A stretch of 64,000 bases of DNA, from contig NZ_PYOM01000005.1 in NCBI RefSeq assembly GCF_003026365.1, positions 124,001-188,000 on the forward strand. The letters are read 5' to 3'. Positions 1-8,504 of the stretch are shown here, piece after piece; positions within the stretch are counted from its first letter, which is position 1, and every line of letters starts with the position of its first letter. This DNA is from Photobacterium angustum (lineage in GTDB: Bacteria > Pseudomonadota > Gammaproteobacteria > Enterobacterales > Vibrionaceae). The notes under the pieces are model-generated. The model worked only from the letters and a program-made list of their open reading frames with translations, made no database searches and was not told the DNA's origin. Both the position numbers and the translations under genes were made by a program.

Positions 1-1407
1 ACGTTTACTCTTGCTGACTGGCTAAATACATTACGTTTAACGGATGATGAATCTGTTCTAGAAGAGAAACGACAGCAATTTTATTCATGCGCGCACAAAG
101 TCGCTTATTACAGCAATTCAATTACTTCAGTTAAACGAACTGAACAAGTGCGTATAGATCTACAACGTTCACTTGAAGTCGCTGAATATATAATTAGTCT
201 TGAGCGTATTTTAAGTTTCAATTTACAAGAAAATACGCGCAGACGTTTATCTAATTGGATTGAACAAGCCGCAAGAGAAATCAAACAACACCAGCAAATT
301 ACAGCGATCTTTGATGTCAATGAACATAAAAACAACCAATACATTGTCGATTTATTAGAACAACTTAAGCGCTGTTATAATTTTTCAACCTTCTCTACAC
401 TCGATTACAGTAAAAATATTTATCTTTTCACCTCAGATACGGTGTCCTTTTTACGTAATTTCAAACATGCTTTGCATCTTAAATCTAAAGAATGGCGACA
501 CGGCGGTAAAATAGCCATTACATTAGCGATTACGCAATTTTTGACGATTTTCTATCAAATCCCTCAAGGCTATTGGATCTCATTAACAGCATTTATTGTA
601 TTACTCACCTCATCAATAGGTGTAACTAACCACCGCATTTGGCATCGTTTTTATGGTACTGCATTAGGCGGTTTATATAGCTTTGTGTGCTTATATTTTT
701 TCCCGAATCAACACCTAATTATACTAACCAGCATCTCTGTCTTTTTTGCTTTTACGACATACCATAAAGAGCGCTATGACATTCACGTATTCTGGTTAAC
801 ATCGATGATTGTATTCTCTATCAGCTTACTCTCACCGGATAATACCTATGTGACGTTTTATCGTATCATTGATACCTTATTTGGGGTAACTATCGCCTTT
901 TCTATTAATTATTTTGTCGCGCCAAGTTGGACAATGCGTTGGTTAGATCTCTATATAGCACGCATGATACGCTCACAAATTTTGTACGTAACAGTACTAA
1001 ATAAGCCTCTCTTTGAGCAGAAACTAAACCTGTATAAAGCACAGGACAATTATTATGCCCTTAAAGGTGAGATCTTTAATTTACTAAAAGAACCCAATCT
1101 TAGCCCTCGTACCTCTAAAGATTGGAAGAGTTTGTTGGTTATCTTACGCCGTTTAAGTGATTCGCTTTTATTGGCAACCAAACTTGGGCTTAATACTCCT
1201 TATGATAATAACTATACCCAGAAGTGGATTAAACAGCTTTCTGATATAGAGAAACGATTCCCACATCGATATGAGATAGATCAACCGATTGAAATTGATA
1301 CGGACAATTATGAACATTCGGCTGATATGCTATGTTCATTAATTGAAGAAGATATTAATCAATTAGAATTGTGGCTATGTTATCAACAAGCATTTCCATT
1401 AAAATAA
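1..1407 (+). CDS. YccS/FUSC-family inner-membrane protein (3' part; 5' end outside window)
   Basis: The frame is open from the first base to TAA at 1405-1407, so the start lies upstream and about 468 residues are visible. A cytoplasmic stretch is followed by a cluster of five or six hydrophobic helices (about 500-930 nt) and a charged C-terminal tail. This is the second membrane half of the YccS/FUSC architecture, in which two membrane blocks alternate with soluble domains. Helix-boundary features such as the HRIWHRFYGTALGG turn resemble the fusaric-acid-resistance-like fold. FUSC proteins are proposed to move aromatic acids or other small compounds; the substrate here is unknown. A second, half-size FUSC protein lies at 18.9 kb. 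Confidence 0.8.
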   Translation, partial: TFTLADWLNTLRLTDDESVLEEKRQQFYSCAHKVAYYSNSITSVKRTEQVRIDLQRSLEVAEYIISLERILSFNLQENTRRRLSNWIEQAAREIKQHQQITAIFDVNEHKNNQYIVDLLEQLKRCYNFSTFSTLDYSKNIYLFTSDTVSFLRNFKHALHLKSKEWRHGGKIAITLAITQFLTIFYQIPQGYWISLTAFIVLLTSSIGVTNHRIWHRFYGTALGGLYSFVCLYFFPNQHLIILTSISVFFAFTTYHKERYDIHVFWLTSMIVFSISLLSPDNTYVTFYRIIDTLFGVTIAFSINYFVAPSWTMRWLDLYIARMIRSQILYVTVLNKPLFEQKLNLYKAQDNYYALKGEIFNLLKEPNLSPRTSKDWKSLLVILRRLSDSLLLATKLGLNTPYDNNYTQKWIKQLSDIEKRFPHRYEIDQPIEIDTDNYEHSADMLCSLIEEDINQLELWLCYQQAFPLK

Positions 1408-1437
1408 GTTAAGTTTACCGTTCAGAAAAATCTACTT

Positions 1438-2136
1438 TCACTGTTTATTTTGAGAGTGATTCACCTTTCTAACACTGCCAGTCTCAACATTTACTGCTAA
1501 GTAATGTTGCTGACTGTTAGTATTATCAAGTTCTTCATAACTAAATAAATAGCAAGTTTGACAATCAAAAATCGGCTGGTTGTAATCAAGCTCTAAATTA
1601 GTCCCGTTCGCTTGATAATATTCACTATCGATTGCTAATCCTACGGCTTCTAATGCTTGTGCTTTATCCGTATATTTAAGTGCTGTCGATAGCTTTTCAT
1701 TATAGGTTTTATCTGTATATTGAATGAGATACGTTTGATTATCAGATGTTAATAAAATATCTTTCCAACCGTTATTGATATCATCCCCTACCAATACGGG
1801 TTGTTGAATTTTTTCCCACTTCGCCATTATTTTATATTGGTCATCAAACAAATACGCTTTACACTCATTTTGCTCGCAATAGCTTTCGCTCTGCATAAGC
1901 ACAAAGGTTTCTTCTTTACCGTTATTATTTAAATCCGCTCGCCCGTAGAGGTAATAAGGTAATTTCTGATTAGTATTAGGTAAGGTTTTATCTGAGGGTA
2001 AGATCTGTTTTTTTATCGCGGACGCTAACTTCTCATCAATACTTTGTTCATGTACTTCCTGTTCTCTTACCCCAAACACAACAAGAGCAATTATAGTGAT
2101 GACAATAGAATAAAATACAATGTGGCGTTGTCCCAT
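1438..2136 (-). CDS. uncharacterised single-span membrane/periplasmic protein (232 aa)
   Basis: I do not recognise the family. An N-terminal hydrophobic segment (residues 6-22) forms a signal anchor, followed by a soluble, probably periplasmic domain. A short loop, GRADLNNNGKEE (about residues 65-76), looks like the Asp/Asn-rich calcium loops of FG-GAP/VCBS-type repeats. A second motif, VGDDINNGWKDILL, about 50 residues later, has the same D-x-N-N-G pattern. The two suggest a small beta-propeller-like or Ca-binding repeat protein. Four cysteines (CEQNEC and CQTC) could form disulfides. The start ATG follows an AGGAAGG ribosome-binding site. It ends 30 nt from the convergent FUSC gene with no clear terminator between. 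Confidence 0.65.
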   Translation of the reverse strand: MGQRHIVFYSIVITIIALVVFGVREQEVHEQSIDEKLASAIKKQILPSDKTLPNTNQKLPYYLYGRADLNNNGKEETFVLMQSESYCEQNECKAYLFDDQYKIMAKWEKIQQPVLVGDDINNGWKDILLTSDNQTYLIQYTDKTYNEKLSTALKYTDKAQALEAVGLAIDSEYYQANGTNLELDYNQPIFDCQTCYLFSYEELDNTNSQQHYLAVNVETGSVRKVNHSQNKQ

Positions 2137-2231
2137 AATGCCTTCCTATTGATAACAACACACTCGCTCCTATTAGTGTAAGTCTAATTCAGCATCCTTG
2201 CTTTTATTGCTATACGAACAGTTGTAATAAT

Positions 2232-2699
2232 CTATCCATTCAACTGTTTTTTCTCATCAATGCGTTTACGGTGCCAGATAGAATAATGACGTAATCCTGC
2301 TGGACCATGGGCAATAAAGACTGAAAGTAAAATCACTGTAATATAAATATGTGCTTGATGTGCAGGAAGCCAAATAATAGATAACAGCATGAATAATTTA
2401 ACGAATGTTAAAATACCCTTAAGCTGAATGAGCCATAGTTTTGAACGATAAATTTCTAGCGACATCATAGTAACACCGCTCATCATGGCTAATACCCACC
2501 AATTGATCCAAAGTGCTTTATCAACAGCAAACATAAAACCAGCACTAGATACTGCAACCCCTAAAATATGCAGTGCTCTGATGGTTGTTTTTGCTAAACG
2601 CTGGCACCAAAATTGTGTTTCAGAAATCGTGTAAGGCTGGCCTTTATTCGGGTGTGGTTTATATGTTCCACGTTGATGCGTTGATTTTTTATCGGTCAT
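2232..2699 (-). CDS. small multi-span membrane protein of unknown function (155 aa)
   Basis: The N-terminal 40 residues are charged and polar, followed by about four hydrophobic segments (roughly residues 43-62, 66-82, 93-112 and 115-132) and a basic C-terminus. This pattern fits a small inner-membrane protein with cytoplasmic ends. No catalytic motif is visible and I cannot assign a family with confidence. It lies between another uncharacterised membrane protein and a HAD phosphatase on the same strand, with gaps of 95 and 54 nt, so it could be co-transcribed with the phosphatase. Confidence 0.6.
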   Translation of the reverse strand: MTDKKSTHQRGTYKPHPNKGQPYTISETQFWCQRLAKTTIRALHILGVAVSSAGFMFAVDKALWINWWVLAMMSGVTMMSLEIYRSKLWLIQLKGILTFVKLFMLLSIIWLPAHQAHIYITVILLSVFIAHGPAGLRHYSIWHRKRIDEKKQLNG

Positions 2700-2753
2700 A
2701 ATCGTCGGTATTAAGCTAGTAGGCGCGCAAGCATAACTGATCTTCAGTTAACA

Positions 2754-3356
2754 CTAAATATTTGCAGAGCGGAATTCTTTCATTTCTCCACCAGCTACTA
2801 AATAACAGTCCATGCCTGCCGCTTTAGCCGCTTGGCAACCTAATTCGGTATCTTCAAACACCACACAATCTTGTGCTGCAATACCTAATTTTTGTGCAGC
2901 TAATAAGAACGTTTCAGGTAACGGTTTATGCTGTGTAACATCATTGGCCGTGACAATAGCATCAAGATACGGCATTAAGCCTGCGCTGGTTAAAATTTCT
3001 TCAGTGTGGCGACGCTGACATCCCGTACCTATTGCGGTTGGAATACCTTTAGATTTTGCTTGTTTCAATACATCGAAAGTTCCCGTTATCACCTCACCTT
3101 TGTGTGTAATATCATCAAAGTAATGGAGTTTTGATTCAGCAAGATAAACCGGTTCTACATCTAACTGATACTTTTCAATAAGGGCTTTTGCCGTATTTAA
3201 GGTTGGTGAACCGCCCATGGTATAAAACCAATCGCGATTAAAAGGAATGTTGTGCGCTTCACAAGTGAGTTGCCAAGCATATATATGAGCTGGCATAGAA
3301 TCGACTAGGGTTCCATCCATATCAAAAATAACAGCTTTGTATTTACTAATATCCAT
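2754..3356 (-). CDS. yqaB: HAD-superfamily sugar-phosphatase, YqaB-like (beta-phosphoglucomutase family)
   Basis: HAD motif I is FDMDGTLVDS near residue 11, with the nucleophile and acid/base aspartates. Motif II is the GTG segment of TAIGTGCQRR. Motif III is the Lys in HKPLPETFLLAA, and motif IV is VVFEDTELGCQAAKAAGM. A helical cap lies between motifs I and II. Length (200 aa) and local sequence closely resemble E. coli YqaB, which dephosphorylates fructose-1-phosphate and 6-phosphogluconate. The substrate here is inferred from that similarity. It is 29 nt downstream of the TetR regulator gene on the same strand and could share its transcript. Confidence 0.85.
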   Translation of the reverse strand: MDISKYKAVIFDMDGTLVDSMPAHIYAWQLTCEAHNIPFNRDWFYTMGGSPTLNTAKALIEKYQLDVEPVYLAESKLHYFDDITHKGEVITGTFDVLKQAKSKGIPTAIGTGCQRRHTEEILTSAGLMPYLDAIVTANDVTQHKPLPETFLLAAQKLGIAAQDCVVFEDTELGCQAAKAAGMDCYLVAGGEMKEFRSANI

Positions 3357-3385
3357 TTATTAAATCCCTTCTTAATCGTTTATCG

Positions 3386-4012
3386 TTATTTTTCTGCGGC
3401 GTAACCTGTCATAAATAAATCAACACAGCTTTCGATATAAGCATCATTTTCTTGCTCTGTCATATCACAAGGTTGACCTAGTTGCGCTAAAAATACCATT
3501 CGACCATGCAACATTAATAATAACTGCATCGCTGCATCAGAGGCTGAAATTGAAAAACTCAACACACCTTGTTGCTGTTGAACAGATAAATATTGAGCCA
3601 ACATTTCGATGGTGGTTTCAGGTCCGGCAGAGACAAACACTTTAGCCAGATCAGGATGCGATTCTAACTGACGAATCGCTGTTCTATAAGTCAGAATAGC
3701 TTCTTCTGTTCGTAAAATCGTTTGAAAACGTTTAGCAAAATCACACAATACATCTCGTGCCTTTCTTCCATCATCCAATGGCAATTTATCCATCTGGCTT
3801 TCCATGCATTTAGCGCGAATACAAGTTTCAAACAGATCATCTTTAGTTTTGAAATGCGCATAAACCGTTTGTTTAGAAACATTCGCAGCCAATGCAATGC
3901 TATCCATAGAAATCGCATAGCCATGTTGAGTAAATAGCTCAGTCGCCGCATCTAATATTTGTTGTTTCTTTAATTTACTTCTTGCTGTTAGCAATTTTCC
4001 ACCTACAAGCAC
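3386..4012 (-). CDS. TetR/AcrR-family transcriptional repressor
   Basis: An N-terminal TetR helix-turn-helix spans residues 13-60 (KKQQILDAATELFTQHGY, then the SKQTVYAHFKTKDDLF recognition region), followed by an all-helical ligand/dimer domain to residue 208. It is divergent from the RND pump pair at 4.1-8.4 kb, the usual arrangement for a local efflux repressor. The 116-nt intergenic space holds two related palindromes. The frame begins at a GTG (4012) without an obvious ribosome-binding site. A TTG six codons in (3994) is preceded by AGGTGG and is a good alternative start. The ligand is unknown. Confidence 0.88.
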   Translation of the reverse strand: MLVGGKLLTARSKLKKQQILDAATELFTQHGYAISMDSIALAANVSKQTVYAHFKTKDDLFETCIRAKCMESQMDKLPLDDGRKARDVLCDFAKRFQTILRTEEAILTYRTAIRQLESHPDLAKVFVSAGPETTIEMLAQYLSVQQQQGVLSFSISASDAAMQLLLMLHGRMVFLAQLGQPCDMTEQENDAYIESCVDLFMTGYAAEK

Positions 4013-4045
4013 ATAAATGCTAATTATTTACATAAATACACACAA

Positions 4046-4068
4046 TCAAACTAGACAGTCCAGTTTGA
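4046..4068. promoter_or_regulatory. operator 1: 23-bp near-perfect palindrome between tetR-type gene and RND operon
   Basis: The left half-site TCAAACTAGAC and the right half-site GTCCAGTTTGA are reverse complements except at one position, around a central A at 4057. The site lies directly upstream of an extended -10 (TG-N-TATACT, 4070-4078) reading toward the RND operon. A repressor bound here would block RNA polymerase. Binding by the adjacent TetR protein is inferred from position and symmetry. Confidence 0.75.
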
Positions 4069-4090
4069 ATGGTATACTTTTTAATCATAT

Positions 4091-4109
4091 GGACTTATCA
4101 GTCTAGTTT
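4091..4109. promoter_or_regulatory. operator 2: diverged copy of operator 1
   Basis: Thirteen of 19 positions match the core of operator 1. The right half-site AGTCTAGTTT is well kept and the left half is degenerate. The centres are 43 bp apart, about four helical turns, so two dimers could bind the same face of the DNA. The site lies between the predicted -10 and the start codon of the RND adaptor gene. Confidence 0.55.
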
Positions 4110-4128
4110 AATATTAGGATAGCCAGTA

Positions 4129-5280
4129 ATGCAACGGATAACCAAATCTTCTTTAGCGTTATGTTTGATAATGAGCACAGCTACGCTAACTGGGTGTGAT
4201 GCGCCAGCAAAAGAGGAAAATAAAGCATCATTACAATTGCTTAATGTAGACACCTATCAACTCAAGCAACAACAAGATTTTGCGATTGAGCGTGAATACG
4301 TCGGCTTTGTTCAAGCGGGTCAACAGGCCAACCTTGGCTTTGAACTCAGCGGTAAAATCGATAGTATTTATGTCAATGTTGGTGACACAGTTCAGCAAGG
4401 TGATCCTCTTTTAGCGCTCGATACTTTATTACTTGCAACTGAAGCCGACCAATTAAAAGCCCAACAAGCTCAAATATCAGCACAACTTGAGTTAGTTAAT
4501 GCTAATTTAAAACGCCAAAAATCACTAAAATCCAAAGGCTTTAGCGCGGCATCGGATATAGATAGCCTGACAAGCCAACGTAAAGAGCTTCAAGCGAACT
4601 ATCGTCAACTCTCAGCGACCCTTGCAGCAAACCAACTACGGTTAGTGAAATCCACCATTATTGCCCCCTACAGTGGGGTTATTAGCGCACGTCATGTTTC
4701 CCATGGCGATGTTGTAAACGCAGGATCTCCTACTGTTACTCTACTGGCGAATAAAAACAAAGAAGTACATATCGGTATTCCTATCGACAAGGTACAAGGC
4801 GTGACCCAACAAAAAACATGGACAGTGCGGGTGGGTAAAGATACATACCCTGTCACTTTGCTCAATCCGGGTGCTACCGTGAACCTTAATAGTCGTGCAA
4901 TAAATTTCCGGTTTTCATTGCCAACGAATGCCAATGTTATTAATGGTGAATTAGCGTATCTCAATTACAACGATACACAACAGCAAGCAGGGTTTTGGAT
5001 TCCCTTATCAGCATTAACTGATGGTATTCGCGGTACATGGAATATTTTTGCGGTTGTTGAAAATGGTGCGGGACCGGAAGTTGAACGACGCTCAGTACAA
5101 CTCCTCTATGCGGCAAATGATAAAGCCTATATCCAAGGTGCCGTTGATGAAGGCGAACAGATTATCGCAACGGGGTTACATCGTTTAGTACCAGGCCAAA
5201 TCGTAACAATAAACCCAAGCGTAACACCGAAACAAAAAACAGCCACCAAGCCAGCATTAATTGACGATAATGGGGCTTAA
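4129..5280 (+). CDS. RND efflux periplasmic adaptor (membrane fusion) lipoprotein
   Basis: The 383-aa protein begins with a lipoprotein signal ending in LTGC (Cys23), so it should be anchored in the inner membrane by lipid. The order is a lipoyl half-motif (AGQQANLGFELSGKI...VGDTVQQGDPL, about residues 60-105), an alpha-helical hairpin rich in Gln/Leu (105-165), the second lipoyl half (APYSGVISARHVSHGDVVNAG), then a beta-barrel and a membrane-proximal domain. It would link the permease encoded next to an outer-membrane channel; no TolC-like gene is in this operon. It is probably repressed by the divergent TetR protein. Confidence 0.92.
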   Translation: MQRITKSSLALCLIMSTATLTGCDAPAKEENKASLQLLNVDTYQLKQQQDFAIEREYVGFVQAGQQANLGFELSGKIDSIYVNVGDTVQQGDPLLALDTLLLATEADQLKAQQAQISAQLELVNANLKRQKSLKSKGFSAASDIDSLTSQRKELQANYRQLSATLAANQLRLVKSTIIAPYSGVISARHVSHGDVVNAGSPTVTLLANKNKEVHIGIPIDKVQGVTQQKTWTVRVGKDTYPVTLLNPGATVNLNSRAINFRFSLPTNANVINGELAYLNYNDTQQQAGFWIPLSALTDGIRGTWNIFAVVENGAGPEVERRSVQLLYAANDKAYIQGAVDEGEQIIATGLHRLVPGQIVTINPSVTPKQKTATKPALIDDNGA

Positions 5281-5281
5281 T

Positions 5282-8200
5282 ATGAAACGTATTCTTTCTA
5301 ATACTCGCCTACTGGCTTTGGCTGTCGCTTTATTGATTGTCAGTGGTCTTTCTGCCTTATCTTCGTTGCCAAGAGCTGAAGACCCAATTATTAACAATCG
5401 TAACGCTTCCATTATAACTCATTATCCAGGGGCAACGGCTGAACGTGTTGAAGCCTTAGTTACCGAGAAAATTGAAAATAAACTAAGACAAATAGATGAT
5501 ATTAATAACATCACATCGGTTTCTCGTCCGGGAATCTCGCTGGTTAGTATCGAGCTAAAAGACAGCGTTACAGATTCAGAACCAGTATGGTCTGATGCAA
5601 GAGATAAACTCTCTGATATCACACCGAATTTACCAGACGGTGCTTCTGTACCTAATTTAGACAGCGATCATTCTTATGCCTTTACCGTTATTACAGCGCT
5701 GACATGGCAAGGTCACTCTCCCACTGATTTACTCACTCTACGCCGTTATGCGATTGAATTAGGTAACCGCCTACGTGCGCTCAATGGTACAGAGTTTGTT
5801 GATGAATATGGCTTACCAGAAGAAGAAATTGTGGTAAAAATTGATCCTGTTGCCGTTAGCGCATTAGGACGCTCAGCCATTTCGATTTCTTCTGCCATAC
5901 AAGGTGCAGATGCAAAAAATGCTGCCGGTGAACTGGTAAATGGACAAAGCCGATTTAGTCTAGAAATAGCAGACTCTTTAGATTCACTTGATCGTATAAG
6001 ACAAGTACCTATCACTATTGATAGTAACGGTCATCTTGTACGGCTAGAAAATATTGCCACCATTCAACGTCAGCAAACAAACCCAGCAGCTGAGATAGCT
6101 GTTATCGATGGAAAGCTCGCTGTTATTGTTGCTGCGCGTATGCAGCCTCATCTACGCGTTGATCAATGGACAAAGAGCGTTAATCATTTTCTGACTCAAT
6201 TTGAACAAGAGCTTCCGAGTAATATAAAACTCAATCGTATCTTTGAGCAGCAAGGTTATACCCAAGTTCGCCTTACTGGTTTAGCCCAAAATTTATTGCT
6301 CGGCTTCTCGCTTATTTTAATCGTATTATTTATTACGCTAGGGATCCGTTCTGCATTTATTGTGGCACTTTCATTACCACTTACTTGCTTATTCACCCTC
6401 GCTTTAATGCATTTTACGGGGTTACCGATGAACCAAATGTCGGTAACGGGGTTAATTGTTGCGCTTGGGATCATGGTCGATAATGCAATTGTAATGGTAG
6501 ATACTATTCAACATTATCGTAAGAAAGGTCTTGAACGAATCGATGCAGCCTTAAAAGCTATTCAGCATTTATGGATACCATTACTCGGTTCAACACTAAC
6601 AACCATTCTTGCCTTCGCCCCTATTTTCCTAATGCCAGGTCCTGCCGGTGAATTTGTAGGTGCTATTGCTATTACCGTATCTTTTTCTCTGATAGGTTCT
6701 TATCTTATTGCTCATACTCTGGTTGCAGGTTTCGCTGCGCGTTGGCTTCCTAAACAAACCCAACATAATGCATGGTACCAAACAGGATTAACCCTACCTT
6801 GGCTTGCGAATGTATTTGGCAATACCGTAAAAATGGCAATTAAGCGTCCGTTATTAGCGCTTATTACAATGTCAGTATTACCTTTTGTTGGTATCTGGAG
6901 TGCATCTCAGTTAACCGAACAATTTTTCCCACCTTCTGATCGTGATATGTTCGAGATCCAAGTGTTTTTACCGCCACAAGCGAGTATTAATGCAACGGAA
7001 GCAACCACGAAAAAAATAGATCACTTACTTAATAAATATAAGGATATCGAACAAGTTAATTGGTTAATTGGGACTAATTTTCCCTCGTTTTACTACAACA
7101 TGGTCGCCAACCAACAAGGCACACCTAACTTTGCTCAGGCGATGATCAAAACCAATAACTTTAAAGTTGCTAATACGCTGATCCCTAAACTGCAAAAGCA
7201 ATTAGATAAAGCGATCCCAGAGGCACAAATTTTAATTCGTAAGTTAGAACAAGGCCCTCCGTTTAATGCGCCACTTGAAGTACGTTTATACGGCAATAAC
7301 CTTGATAAATTGAAAACCATTGGTGAAGATATCCGTTTATTGATGGCGAGTACGCCAAATGTTACGCATACCCGTGAAACATTATTATCAGGTTTACCGA
7401 AAGTCAGTGTGGATGTGAATGAACAAGCCAGCCAATTAAGCGGTTTAAACCTCACTCAAATCGCGGATCTCTTGCAAGCATCACTGATCGGGATCACTAA
7501 CGGCAATATTATCGAAGGGGCAGAAGCAATCCCTATTCGTGTTCGAGTGGATAACCTCTCTCGCGAAAATATGACGAACTTAGCAAACCTTCATATTCCA
7601 GTGGTTAATAACCATGCAAGTGATCAGTTTTCAGGTATTGCTATTTCATCCATAGCAGATCTATCACTGACCCCAACACGTGGCGCTATACCACATCGAA
7701 ATGGTCAACGCATTAATGTTATTGAAGGGTATTTAGAAGCAGGTGTTTTACCGCAAACAGCATTGAATGCATTTAAAGTAAAACTCAATCAATATATGAA
7801 GACATTACCCGCTGGATATACCGTTGAAATTGGGGGTGAATCTGCAGAGCGAGATAAGTCTGTTGGTAACCTCATCGCCAATCTATCCATGGTATTTACT
7901 CTCATGATTATGGTGGTTGTGATTTCATTTAATTCCTTTAGATTAAGTTTGATCATTTTCACCGTTGGCTTTATGGCATCAGGGCTAGGGCTGCTCTCAG
8001 TATGGCTGTTTAATTATCCGTTTGGCTTTACAGTCATTATTGGTTTACTCGGCTTAATCGGTTTGGCGATCAATGCCGCTATTGTCATTCTTTCCGAACT
8101 AAAAGCGGATCCTAACGCAATAAATGGTGATAAACAGGCCATTCATATTGCCGTAATGAGTTGCACTCGACATATAACATCAACCACGATTACAACCGTT

Positions 8201-8374
8201 GGTGGATTTATTCCTCTGATGTTAGAAGGTGGTGGTTTTTGGCCTCCATTTGCCGTCACCATTGCTGGCGGCACAGTATTGACCACATTACTTTCTTTTT
8301 ACTTTGTGCCTGCAGCTTTTACGCTATTGATGAAACGTAAGCAGCAACATGTAATGCCATTACAAACGGCCTAA
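5282..8374 (+). CDS. RND efflux permease (HAE1 type, TriC-like subgroup)
   Basis: At 1030 aa the protein shows the duplicated RND layout: twelve membrane helices and two large periplasmic loops, with the PRAEDP and YPGATAERVE motifs near the N-terminus. I chose the ATG at 5282, one base after the adaptor stop, because it begins the usual MKRIL... helix 1; an ATG at 5261 would overlap the adaptor by 20 bases. In helix 4 the paired acidic residues of AcrB read Asp400-Asn401, and the helix-10 lysine position reads Asn931. From memory, Asp-Asn also occurs in TriC-like pumps. It should expel hydrophobic compounds using the proton gradient. Confidence 0.92.
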   Translation: MKRILSNTRLLALAVALLIVSGLSALSSLPRAEDPIINNRNASIITHYPGATAERVEALVTEKIENKLRQIDDINNITSVSRPGISLVSIELKDSVTDSEPVWSDARDKLSDITPNLPDGASVPNLDSDHSYAFTVITALTWQGHSPTDLLTLRRYAIELGNRLRALNGTEFVDEYGLPEEEIVVKIDPVAVSALGRSAISISSAIQGADAKNAAGELVNGQSRFSLEIADSLDSLDRIRQVPITIDSNGHLVRLENIATIQRQQTNPAAEIAVIDGKLAVIVAARMQPHLRVDQWTKSVNHFLTQFEQELPSNIKLNRIFEQQGYTQVRLTGLAQNLLLGFSLILIVLFITLGIRSAFIVALSLPLTCLFTLALMHFTGLPMNQMSVTGLIVALGIMVDNAIVMVDTIQHYRKKGLERIDAALKAIQHLWIPLLGSTLTTILAFAPIFLMPGPAGEFVGAIAITVSFSLIGSYLIAHTLVAGFAARWLPKQTQHNAWYQTGLTLPWLANVFGNTVKMAIKRPLLALITMSVLPFVGIWSASQLTEQFFPPSDRDMFEIQVFLPPQASINATEATTKKIDHLLNKYKDIEQVNWLIGTNFPSFYYNMVANQQGTPNFAQAMIKTNNFKVANTLIPKLQKQLDKAIPEAQILIRKLEQGPPFNAPLEVRLYGNNLDKLKTIGEDIRLLMASTPNVTHTRETLLSGLPKVSVDVNEQASQLSGLNLTQIADLLQASLIGITNGNIIEGAEAIPIRVRVDNLSRENMTNLANLHIPVVNNHASDQFSGIAISSIADLSLTPTRGAIPHRNGQRINVIEGYLEAGVLPQTALNAFKVKLNQYMKTLPAGYTVEIGGESAERDKSVGNLIANLSMVFTLMIMVVVISFNSFRLSLIIFTVGFMASGLGLLSVWLFNYPFGFTVIIGLLGLIGLAINAAIVILSELKADPNAINGDKQAIHIAVMSCTRHITSTTITTVGGFIPLMLEGGGFWPPFAVTIAGGTVLTTLLSFYFVPAAFTLLMKRKQQHVMPLQTA

Positions 8375-8380
8375 TAAAAC

Positions 8381-8421
8381 AAAGCCCAATGTTTATCACT
8401 TCAAGTGAGACATTGGGCTTT
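8381..8421 (+). terminator. hairpin terminator after the RND operon
   Basis: The 12-bp outer stem AAAGCCCAATGT / ACATTGGGCTTT is extended by an inner TCACTT/AAGTGA stem. It begins seven bases after the permease stop. The stem ends in AAA/TTT, but there is no long U-run on the plus strand. Confidence 0.75.
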
Positions 8422-8504
8422 ATCTATAAGCTACCCTCTACCACAATACTGTTGTAGTACTTCGTTAGAATTCAAAAAAGATTTATTAGAAAAATACTCT
8501 CTAT

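Noticed and set aside
5422..7455. Antisense open frames within the RND permease gene
   Set aside because: They lack ribosome-binding sites and give low-complexity peptides; the sense frame is a full known family member.
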